A stretch of 5,301 bases of DNA from Halovenus sp. (lineage in GTDB: Archaea; Halobacteriota; Halobacteria; Halobacteriales; Haloarculaceae): NCBI GenBank assembly GCA_003551945.1, contig PUNZ01000021.1, positions 1-5,301 on the forward strand, in the 5' to 3' direction. Position 1 is the stretch's first letter. The number at the start of each line of letters is the position of its first letter. Both the position numbers and the translations under genes were made by a program. The notes beneath the pieces are model-generated. The model was not told the DNA's origin. It saw nothing but the letters and a program-made list of their open reading frames with translations, and did no database searches. Shown in pieces: positions 1-4,808 of the stretch.

Positions 1-75
1 AATAGTAAATCCAAATCAAATCAATTTGGGTATGCGACCAATAGCCTTAGTAATGCGAGACCGTCTCTTGAGATG
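1..75 (-). terminator. Possible T-rich termination region after tfs
   Basis: Read on the minus strand, this short stretch downstream of the tfs stop contains several runs of three T in its distal half (around 1-28), with no ORF and no convincing hairpin. Archaeal RNA polymerase can terminate on T-rich sequence without a stem, so this may be where the tfs transcript ends. The T runs are short and interrupted, so the call is weak. I see nothing else in these 75 bases. Confidence 0.2.
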
Positions 76-396
76 CTAGTTGTACTCACGCCACCGATAC
101 CCACACTCTTTGCATTTAAAAAACCGTGTAGGGGGCTCATCGGCTGATGCAGTCTGTTTGATGGTATACCAGGCTTCGGTGTGTCCACAATCGTCACACC
201 GAACGTCTTTCGCTGTCGGTTTCCCCTCAAAGTTCGCCTCCTCGGAGGTTTCGATGAGTTCGTCACCTGACTGCTTTTCAGTGCTGATGAAATCCTCACT
301 GCTGACGCGCTGTTCGGCAGTCGTTCCGCAACTAGCACAAACCATCACACCGCTTTCTTTTCGCATCATCGAACCGCAGTCATCACAGAATTGCAT
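76..396 (-). CDS. tfs: Transcription factor S (TFS), TFIIS-like RNA polymerase cleavage factor
   Basis: The 106-residue product is the archaeal relative of TFIIS/RPB9, a factor that enters the secondary channel of RNA polymerase and stimulates cleavage of backtracked RNA. Two zinc ribbons are visible: an N-terminal one (C4-x2-C7 and C20-x2-C23) and a C-terminal one (C67-x2-C70 and C95-x2-C98), joined by an acidic linker at about 31-64. The C-terminal hairpin carries the catalytic acidic pair D86-E87 in the context SADEPPTRF, which is the family signature, so the factor should be cleavage-competent rather than an inhibitory paralogue that lost the acids. The position equivalent to Arg just before SADEP in eukaryotic TFIIS is Ala83 here. 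Length is normal for the family. The ATG at 396 gives a complete first ribbon and lies at leaderless distance from a TATA-like element at 422-429. The upstream gene ends 84 bases away, so separate transcription is likely. Confidence 0.93.
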   Translation of the reverse strand: MQFCDDCGSMMRKESGVMVCASCGTTAEQRVSSEDFISTEKQSGDELIETSEEANFEGKPTAKDVRCDDCGHTEAWYTIKQTASADEPPTRFFKCKECGYRWREYN

Positions 397-420
397 CCTA
401 CTCGTGTGTCACCGACCGAA

Positions 421-438
421 GAAAATGAATCTTTCCGC
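421..438 (-). promoter_or_regulatory. Likely tfs promoter (BRE plus TATA-like element)
   Basis: On the minus strand this reads gcggaaagattcattttc: a purine-rich BRE-like part followed by an AT-rich TATA-like part centred near 425. The centre lies about 29 bases upstream of the tfs ATG, so transcription would begin at or next to the start codon, giving a leaderless message as is common in haloarchaea. The match to the consensus is only moderate. Confidence 0.4.
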
Positions 439-480
439 GATGAATATGTCTGGCCGTACCGTTCGTTCGGTGTCCCTGTG

Positions 481-1125
481 TTAGTTGTCAGGACCAGCGT
501 ACTTGCTGGCTGTCTCAGCTTCCAGTTCCTTGCGTTCGGCCACAACTGGACAATCAATCAGTCGGACAGTCTCCATATCCCGAAACTCCACTATATCGGT
601 TCCCTCGTGCATGCAGGAAACCGCAGGGGGCTTCGAAAAGTACTCACACTGTTCGCAAAACGAATGTTTTGAGACGTCTGCGTAGGTTCTAACTCGTTCT
701 CGCTTTGAGTCGTCGGACTGCCTACTCGTCAACTCCTGCCAAACGCTATCGGGGTCAATCGTTTCAATATCTGGCGATGTGAACAGGCCATCAGCCGACT
801 CAAACGGGTCCCCGCTTCGGGAAACGGAGTCCATAAACAGGTCGGTGTCCTCAACTGAGGAGGGTTCCGCTAACTCCGGCGTTTCTGGCTGGAACAGTCG
901 CTCATCTGCCGATGCATCCTGTTCGTCTGTCTCCTCGGTTGTACGCATCTCAGGTGAGGAGTCAATAAACGGGTCATCTTGAGTGAAATCAGCATCCGCT
1001 TTCACACGGTCACCATAGTCTTTCGCCAACTCCGAAAAGGGGTCGCCCTCAGCAGGAATGTCTGCCTGGTCCATATCCTCGAAGGGGTCAGCATCGTCTT
1101 GTCCGGTATCAGTCTCTTCGGTCAT
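481..1125 (-). CDS. Acidic, probably disordered protein with DPF repeats and a Cys-rich C-terminal domain
   Basis: I do not recognise a named family. The 214-residue protein has two parts. Residues 1-135 are very acidic, low in complexity and probably disordered. They carry four DPF motifs (13-15, 28-30, 51-53, 106-108) and related xLF motifs (LF at 77-78, 96-97, 114-115). Residues about 145-214 look folded and carry C157-x2-C160, C171-x-H173 and C192, a plausible zinc site of CCCC or CCHC type. There is no signal peptide or membrane segment, so it should be cytoplasmic. Its ATG at 1125 overlaps the TGA of the upstream coiled-coil gene in a 4-base ATGA, which implies co-transcription and translational coupling. 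The pairing suggests the two products work together, possibly with the DPF tail recruiting partners; that is inference. Gene reality is well supported by halophile-like composition and the overlap. Confidence 0.82.
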   Translation of the reverse strand: MTEETDTGQDDADPFEDMDQADIPAEGDPFSELAKDYGDRVKADADFTQDDPFIDSSPEMRTTEETDEQDASADERLFQPETPELAEPSSVEDTDLFMDSVSRSGDPFESADGLFTSPDIETIDPDSVWQELTSRQSDDSKRERVRTYADVSKHSFCEQCEYFSKPPAVSCMHEGTDIVEFRDMETVRLIDCPVVAERKELEAETASKYAGPDN

Positions 1126-1898
1126 TTCTCCTCTCCCGATTCAAGCTGTGCAGCACCCCGAAGCACAGGCTTTCCGAACCAGCCACTCGCCGGCTCAACA
1201 TTTCCAACCGCAACCTCACAATGAGGGCATTCAGGGTCGGTCAACAGCGCAACTGAAACCATCTCCCCACAATGTTCACATTTGGCACGTTCGACATCGG
1301 CTTTCGCTGCAGCGCGTTTAATCCGGTCAACCGGCGTCAGCCCGCTCCCAGATTCAACGGTCTCTCTCAGGTCGCGGACAACCCATGCAACGGTCTGAAG
1401 TCGCTCTTCTACGGTTTCAAGCCGTTCGTTTGCCGCCGCCTCGAACTCTTCTGTCTCCTCGCGGTGTTCTTCCTGTGCCGTTTGTACTTCGTCAAGCTGC
1501 GTCTCAACCTCAGCCATGGCGTTATCCAGTGTCCCAATCTGGGCTGTAAGCTCATCAAGCCGGTCGGCGAACGCATCAAACTCCTCGTGTGCGTGGTCAG
1601 TCGGGGCCTTCTCATCGGTTTCCTGTTTGACCTGAATCACGCGATTGCGAACATCTGCGAGTTTCTCCTGGTAATCTGATTCAACTGCGTCAACTCGCTC
1701 GGTAAGCGCGGAGTGTTTGTCAGTGAGCCCCGAGACAGTCTCAGGGGAATCAGAGACTTCTTGATAGACGGTAAGTAGCTGAACCAACAGCGTCTCCCGG
1801 TCGGTCCCAACTGCCTCAGCGTGTTGTGCGAGCCAGTCATCTAGCTCAGATGGAAGGGAAACTGACAATTTCTCACTCCCGGTTGGCTCGCTCGGCAT
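1122..1898 (-). CDS. Ribbon-helix-helix-like / coiled-coil / zinc-ribbon protein
   Basis: Three regions can be seen in the 258-residue product. Residues 9-50 (strand KLSVSLP, then helices around ELDDWLAQHAEAV and RETLLVQLLTVY) look like a ribbon-helix-helix DNA-binding fold of CopG/Arc type. Residues about 57-185 form a long charged coiled coil rich in E, Q and L. Residues 207-227 hold C207-x2-C210 and C224-x2-C227, a short zinc ribbon. Such a layout fits an oligomeric DNA- or nucleoprotein-binding factor; the specific role is unknown. The ATG at 1898 was chosen because it precedes the strand cleanly and lies about 26 bases from a TATA-like element. A 13-base palindrome covers this start codon and could be an operator for its own product. 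The gene begins 25 bases after the heptad microprotein gene and overlaps the next gene by 4 bases. Confidence 0.82.
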   Translation of the reverse strand: MPSEPTGSEKLSVSLPSELDDWLAQHAEAVGTDRETLLVQLLTVYQEVSDSPETVSGLTDKHSALTERVDAVESDYQEKLADVRNRVIQVKQETDEKAPTDHAHEEFDAFADRLDELTAQIGTLDNAMAEVETQLDEVQTAQEEHREETEEFEAAANERLETVEERLQTVAWVVRDLRETVESGSGLTPVDRIKRAAAKADVERAKCEHCGEMVSVALLTDPECPHCEVAVGNVEPASGWFGKPVLRGAAQLESGEEK

Positions 1899-1909
1899 TA
1901 TCAGATAAT
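1897..1909. promoter_or_regulatory. 13-base palindrome over the start codon, candidate operator
   Basis: The sequence attatcagataat is a perfect inverted repeat with 6-base arms around one central base. It includes the last two bases of the start-codon complement (ATG at 1896-1898) and extends upstream. For a leaderless gene this is also the transcription start, so a bound protein would block initiation. Ribbon-helix-helix proteins often bind such short palindromes in their own promoters, and this gene encodes one by appearance. No binding data exist; AT-rich palindromes of this size can also arise by chance. Confidence 0.35.
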
Positions 1910-1920
1910 TGCAGAGTAGA

Positions 1921-1928
1921 TAGTTAAG
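1921..1928 (-). promoter_or_regulatory. TATA-like element for the ribbon-helix-helix gene
   Basis: The minus strand reads cttaacta here, preceded by ccaaacg as a possible BRE. Its centre is about 26 bases from the ATG at 1898, the spacing expected for a leaderless haloarchaeal promoter. It overlaps the TAA stop of the microprotein gene (1924-1926), so the downstream genes could be transcribed both from here and by read-through. Confidence 0.33.
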
Positions 1929-2055
1929 CGTTTGGCGATACGTTCAGTTCTTCAAACATGTCGCTCGTTTCTTTGAACAGTTCTTTCAGTTCTTTGAACA
2001 GTTCTCTCACTTCCTCGAACAGTTCACTCAATACGCTATCGTATCTTCCGAACAT
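1924..2055 (-). CDS. 43-residue heptad-repeat microprotein
   Basis: This small ORF has no recognised family. After a short N-terminus (MFGRYDSVLS) it consists of four consecutive heptads at residues 11-17, 18-24, 25-31 and 32-38, each of form (E/D)-(L/M)-F-(E/K)-E-x-x, and ends in NVSPNA. The hydrophobic residues (L12, F13, V16, L19, F20, L23, L26, F27, M33, F34, L37) fall on one side of a helix, so it should form an amphipathic helix or short coiled coil. It overlaps the last 20 bases of the RecA-like gene in another frame and ends 25 bases before the ribbon-helix-helix gene, filling what would otherwise be a gap. An upstream in-frame ATG at 2076 would give 50 residues and has GGAG 7 bases before it; the ATG at 2055 has no obvious ribosome binding site. 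The start is therefore open. A coding origin is favoured because the 21-base repeat keeps frame and its changes are mostly synonymous or conservative. Confidence 0.68.
   Translation of the reverse strand: MFGRYDSVLSELFEEVRELFKELKELFKETSDMFEELNVSPNA
1942..2025. repeat. Four tandem 21-base repeats
   Basis: Four adjacent 21-base units (1942-1962, 1963-1983, 1984-2004, 2005-2025) share a core ttctttgaacagttc, exact in the middle copies (1969-1983 and 1990-2004) and diverged in the outer two. On the minus strand each unit is exactly one heptad of the microprotein, so the repeat is explained by coding for a periodic helix, probably built by internal duplication. Confidence 0.75.
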
Positions 2056-2875
2056 CGCTGATGTCGAACCCAGCATCCCGAAGCTCCGTCTCAAATTTGA
2101 TGATATTTTCCGCTTCGATTTGGGGTAAGACGCCGCGGAACTGCTTAACTACGAGCGTCCGCGCACGTGAACTGCCACCAGTTTCCCACTGGAACTGGAG
2201 CGCACCGCTACAGCCGTCGATGAGTTGTCCGTGCTGTGTTGCAGAGACCGTTTCGTGGTTCACATGCAGGAGTATCAGCCCACCCCACTGGTGAGCAGCT
2301 TTTGCAAGCCCCTTGACGAGGTAGTTGATATGTGACCAGTTCAGGTCCTCTCCAAGGCTTCCAACGAGGTCCGAGAGTGAATCAATGATGACGAGATTTC
2401 CGGGAGCACACTCAGTGAGGGTTGAACCAAGCGCAGTCAACAGCCCTTCGCGTTCCTCGTGACGTTTTCTGAGGCTCGTAATATCTACTGTCTCTGGGGC
2501 GTACCAGCTTCGAGGAACTGGGCTGGTATGAAAGTAGTTCCGTGAAAGGGAGTGAAACGACAACGGCTCAAGCCCCGTTCTCACAATCTCGCGGTCCATT
2601 GCCATCCCCATCTCGGCTCGCAGTTGGTCGGCTTCGCTCGTAAACGAGAGATAATGAATCTCCTCTGGAAGTGAAGCATTCGCTGAGAGGTCACCATAAT
2701 GCAACTCGAACAGGTCATCTTCCTCACGAGCGAGGCCGTTCAGTACTGCCGTGGTGTACATAAATTCCCGAGCCCCCGCACCAGCCTCACCAGAGAGCAA
2801 GACGACGCTCCCCCGCGGTGCGCCGCCGCTTATTGTATCATCAAACCGTTTGATGCCGAACGGAATCCGCTCCAT
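2036..2875 (-). CDS. RecA/KaiC-like ATPase-fold protein with degenerate nucleotide site
   Basis: The 279-residue protein opens like KaiC/RecA-family proteins: GIKRFDDTISGGAPRGSVVLL at the N-terminus, then a P-loop position GEAGAGAREF (29-38). Here the invariant Lys-Thr/Ser of GxxxxGK(T/S) are A35 and R36. The strand and acid typical of Walker B are present (LVIIDSLSDL, D165). The KaiC catalytic Glu pair after the second strand (usually FEE) appears as F78-T79-S80. The fold is kept over the full single-domain length, but ATP hydrolysis looks doubtful. From memory, haloarchaeal genomes carry conserved relatives called HTR-like or RecA-superfamily proteins, so the altered loop may be a family trait rather than decay. 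It is the first gene of the minus-strand block and is divergent from ribH. A role in signalling or nucleoprotein assembly is possible, but no substrate can be named. Confidence 0.85.
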   Translation of the reverse strand: MERIPFGIKRFDDTISGGAPRGSVVLLSGEAGAGAREFMYTTAVLNGLAREEDDLFELHYGDLSANASLPEEIHYLSFTSEADQLRAEMGMAMDREIVRTGLEPLSFHSLSRNYFHTSPVPRSWYAPETVDITSLRKRHEEREGLLTALGSTLTECAPGNLVIIDSLSDLVGSLGEDLNWSHINYLVKGLAKAAHQWGGLILLHVNHETVSATQHGQLIDGCSGALQFQWETGGSSRARTLVVKQFRGVLPQIEAENIIKFETELRDAGFDISDVRKIR

Positions 2876-2898
2876 GCTCGAATATCCCGCCCCGGACG

Positions 2899-2906
2899 CT
2901 TAACTG
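2899..2906 (-). promoter_or_regulatory. TATA-like element for the RecA-like gene
   Basis: The minus strand reads cagttaag here, centred about 27 bases from the ATG at 2875, which is the spacing for a leaderless start. The sequence is only loosely TATA-like, so the call is tentative. Confidence 0.28.
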
Positions 2907-2971
2907 TGCTGTCAGCAGTGTCCCTGTGGACATTCATCAAGTAGTGTCTTCTCTCCCGAAAGCGGCAGTTC

Positions 2972-2979
2972 TTTTATTA
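2972..2979 (+). promoter_or_regulatory. TATA element for ribH
   Basis: The sequence ttttatta is the most TATA-like stretch in the divergent region and is centred about 24-25 bases before the ribH ATG, so the transcript would begin at or very near the start codon. A purine-rich cgaaagcgg lies upstream at 2958-2966, somewhat farther than a usual BRE. Confidence 0.5.
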
Positions 2980-2999
2980 CACGGTTCCCCCTTCCGAGT

Positions 3000-3416
3000 A
3001 TGGTACAGCTCGGGCTGGTCGTTGCACAGTTCAACAAGGAAAGTCCCGTCACCCACGAGATGGCAGAGCGCGCGCACGAAGCGGCCGAGGAACTCGGCGT
3101 AACGATCGTCGAGACCGTTGAGGTTCCCGGCTCCTACGATACACCGTTGGCTGCCGACCGACTCGCACGGCGTGACGATATCGACGCAGTTGCCGTCCTC
3201 GGCGCAATCATCACCGGCGATACCGACCACGACCAGGTCATTGCCGACGCCGCGGCACAAGGGTTGACTGATGTGAGCCTCAACCGCGATACGCCGGTTA
3301 CGTTCGGCATCACCGGGCCTGGCATGAGTCATGATGAAGCTCGTGCACGAATTTCCTACGGGGCAACCGTTGTCGAAAGTGCGGTGTCCCTCGTGGCTGA
3401 ACTTCCAGATGCATAG
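3000..3416 (+). CDS. ribH: 6,7-dimethyl-8-ribityllumazine synthase
   Basis: Lumazine synthase condenses 5-amino-6-ribitylamino-uracil with 3,4-dihydroxy-2-butanone 4-phosphate, the penultimate step of riboflavin synthesis; the enzyme works as a pentamer or a shell of pentamers in the cytoplasm. The 138-residue protein shows the family landmarks: an early strand LGLVVAQFN with F11-N12 at the pyrimidine site, VPGSYDTPLAADRL (42-55), the phosphate and catalytic motif GAIITGDTDHDQV (68-80) with catalytic His77, and PVTFGITGPG (99-108) ahead of the C-terminal helix. The N-terminus is short compared with bacterial enzymes, but the first strand is complete, so the ATG at 3000 is right; it also fits the TATA element 24-25 bases upstream. 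The aminotransferase gene follows after 48 bases without a clear promoter and is probably co-transcribed. Confidence 0.95.
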   Translation: MVQLGLVVAQFNKESPVTHEMAERAHEAAEELGVTIVETVEVPGSYDTPLAADRLARRDDIDAVAVLGAIITGDTDHDQVIADAAAQGLTDVSLNRDTPVTFGITGPGMSHDEARARISYGATVVESAVSLVAELPDA

Positions 3417-3464
3417 AACCGACAGTATCAAGCGACTGACCACCCGACCAAACCCACATAACTC

Positions 3465-4616
3465 ATGACCCCTCAGTTCACCGACCGTGTTTCACGTGTA
3501 TCGCCGAGCGCGACGCTCGCAATCAGCAACAAAGCCAGCCAGCTTGAAGCGGATGGTGTTGATGTCGTCGACCTGAGCGTCGGCGAACCTGACTTTGATA
3601 CCCCACAGAATATCAAAGATGCAGCCACCGAAGCGATGGAAGCAGGCAACACCGGCTATACGCCTACCTCAGGAATCCCACAATTAAAGGAAGCAATCGC
3701 CGCAAAGCTCGCGGACGACGGCATTCCCTGTGAGACCGAGAACGTGATGGTCACACCCGGTGGGAAACAGGCGCTGTTTGAGGTCTTTCAGACGCTCATT
3801 CAGGAAGGCGACGAGGTTGTGCTGCTCGACCCAGCATGGGTCTCGTATGAAGCAATGGTGAAAATCGCCGGTGGCGACTTAAAGCGTGTCGACACCGCAG
3901 CACACGATTTCCGTCTCGAACCGGCCCTTGCTGACCTCGAAGAAACCGTCTCGGACGATACGACGATACTTGTTGTGAACTCACCCGGTAACCCCCACGG
4001 CATCGTGTACTCGGATGAGGCACTCGAAGCCGTCCGCGACCTTGCCGTCGAGCACGATTTCATGGTTATTTCCGATGAAATCTACAAAGAGATTACCTAC
4101 GATGGCATCGAGATGACGAGCCTTGGCTCGCTGGATGGGATGGAGGACCGAACAATCACCGTCAACGGCTTTTCGAAGGCCTACGCAATGACTGGATGGC
4201 GGCTCGGTTATTTCGCTGCACCGGAAGAGATTACCAGCGAAGCAGGGAAAATCCACGGTCACTCCGTCTCGTGTGCAGTGAACTTCGTCCAACATGCAGG
4301 GGTTGAAGCGCTTCAGAACACGGACGACGCAGTGGCTGAGATGGCTGACGCCTTCGAAGACCGCCGAGATATGCTCCTTGCGGAGTTTGCCGACCGCGGC
4401 GTTGACGTGACCAAACCGGAGGGGGCGTTCTATATGATGCTCCCTGTCGCCGATGATGACCAAGCGTGGTGTGAGCGAGCAATCGATGAGGCTCACGTCG
4501 CGACGGTTCCCGGTAGCGCATTCGGCACACCGGGCTACGCACGTGTCTCATACGCAAACAGCAAAGAACGGCTGCAGGAGGCAGTCTCGCGACTTGACGA
4601 GCACGACCTTCTCTAA
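3465..4616 (+). CDS. aspC: PLP-dependent class I/II aminotransferase, aspartate aminotransferase-like
   Basis: This 383-residue protein is a fold-type I PLP enzyme that moves an amino group between an amino acid and a 2-oxo acid, most likely with aspartate or a similar donor. The landmarks are in order: DLSVGEPDFDTP (36-47), GYTPTSGIPQLKEAI (64-78), the PLP phosphate region TPGGKQALFE, NSPGNPHG (172-179) with Asn176, SDEIY (203-207) with Asp204 to the pyridine nitrogen and Tyr207, NGFSKAYAMTGWRLGY (234-249) with the Schiff-base Lys238 and Arg246, and YARVSYA (358-364) with Arg360 for the substrate carboxylate. Length is normal for the archaeal and bacterial I-gamma subgroup. The usual NPTG is NPHG here, a small oddity near the cofactor. 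Exact amino-acid specificity cannot be read from sequence, so the gene symbol is the conventional one. It sits 48 bases after ribH with no obvious functional link. Confidence 0.93.
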   Translation: MTPQFTDRVSRVSPSATLAISNKASQLEADGVDVVDLSVGEPDFDTPQNIKDAATEAMEAGNTGYTPTSGIPQLKEAIAAKLADDGIPCETENVMVTPGGKQALFEVFQTLIQEGDEVVLLDPAWVSYEAMVKIAGGDLKRVDTAAHDFRLEPALADLEETVSDDTTILVVNSPGNPHGIVYSDEALEAVRDLAVEHDFMVISDEIYKEITYDGIEMTSLGSLDGMEDRTITVNGFSKAYAMTGWRLGYFAAPEEITSEAGKIHGHSVSCAVNFVQHAGVEALQNTDDAVAEMADAFEDRRDMLLAEFADRGVDVTKPEGAFYMMLPVADDDQAWCERAIDEAHVATVPGSAFGTPGYARVSYANSKERLQEAVSRLDEHDLL

Positions 4617-4621
4617 TTTTT
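4617..4621 (+). terminator. T5 tract after the aminotransferase
   Basis: Five T residues follow immediately after the TAA of the aminotransferase. Short T tracts act as intrinsic terminators in archaea. Only 16 bases separate this stop from the stop of the converging membrane-protein gene, so termination for both directions must occur within or close to the coding sequences. Confidence 0.3.
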
Positions 4622-4632
4622 CAGCAGTTTCC

Positions 4633-4734
4633 TTACGTTGCGAGGATAAATCCGACCACTCCACCGAGCACAATCAGCAACACTGGGAGGACCAACAGAG
4701 CGATGTGGATATCAAAGTCTGTGTCAGCGGTCAT
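4633..4734 (-). CDS. 33-residue single-helix membrane protein
   Basis: This ORF is only 33 codons plus TAA. A polar, acidic start (MTADTDFDIH) is followed by one uninterrupted hydrophobic segment, residues 10-33, rich in L, V, I and G (ALLVLPVLLIVLGG and on to GFILAT), which is long enough to span the membrane. The polar N-terminus with acids suggests N-out, C-in or insertion without a cleaved signal; there is no lipobox. The clean hydrophobic block with varied codons argues for real coding rather than chance. It lies between the aminotransferase, which converges on it with a 16-base gap, and the Nudix-like gene upstream on the same strand. No family is recognised and the function is unknown; small single-helix proteins of this sort are common in haloarchaea but rarely annotated. 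Confidence 0.68.
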   Translation of the reverse strand: MTADTDFDIHIALLVLPVLLIVLGGVVGFILAT

Positions 4735-4759
4735 ATGAGATGGTTGTATCGACCTCAAG

Positions 4760-4779
4760 AAAAAGCTAGCGGCTCCGCT
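4760..4779 (-). terminator. Short hairpin plus T5, possible terminator of the Nudix-like gene
   Basis: On the minus strand agcggagccgct (4768-4779) can form a very tight GC stem and is followed by agc and then five T residues (4760-4764). It lies about 30 bases after the stop of the Nudix-like gene and 26 bases before the membrane-protein ATG. The same T-rich stretch is also at the right distance to serve as a weak TATA region for the membrane-protein gene, so either role is possible. The loop is too small for a stable textbook stem. Confidence 0.3.
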
Positions 4780-4808
4780 TATACCGATTGACGGGAGATA
4801 GCGGTCTA

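Larger units (their letters stand above)
2876..2999. promoter_or_regulatory. Divergent promoter region between the RecA-like gene and ribH
   Basis: These 124 bases separate two genes that start away from each other. The region holds a TATA-like element for each direction and two adjacent short inverted repeats: tgctg-t-cagca (2907-2917) and tgtcc-ctgt-ggaca (2919-2932). The repeats lie next to the leftward TATA element, on the side where BRE or an activator would sit. No riboswitch such as an FMN element is visible before ribH, as expected for a leaderless message. Confidence 0.5.

Noticed and set aside
76..396. Inhibitory TFS paralogue
   Set aside because: The catalytic Asp86-Glu87 pair is intact, so an inhibitory form that loses the acids is not supported.
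1272..1679. Plus-strand open frame of 135 codons, Phe/Leu/Cys-rich and membrane-like
   Set aside because: It is the reverse complement of the E/Q-rich coiled coil; reading acidic helix codons backwards yields F and L, so the hydrophobicity is an artefact.
1942..2025. Tandem 21-base repeats as iterons, an origin or a CRISPR-like array
   Set aside because: There are no spacers, the unit is exactly seven codons and in frame with an ORF that gives a regular amphipathic helix, so coding repetition explains it better.
2960..2999. FMN riboswitch before ribH
   Set aside because: The TATA element lies only about 25 bases before the ATG, leaving no leader for a riboswitch, and no conserved riboswitch core is visible.
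2937..3443. Long minus-strand open frame of 168 codons across ribH
   Set aside because: It is antisense to a clear lumazine synthase with all family motifs; its translation is Cys-rich and lacks halophile-like acidity, so it is a shadow frame.
3981..4496. Minus-strand open frame of 171 codons inside the aminotransferase
   Set aside because: It is antisense to the PLP-binding and substrate-binding region of a full-length enzyme; the composition is not halophilic and no domain is visible.
4453..4791. Plus-strand frame crossing the aminotransferase end and the following gap
   Set aside because: It starts within the aminotransferase in another frame, is basic and Ser/Gln-rich, and runs antisense to the small membrane protein; no sign of real coding.
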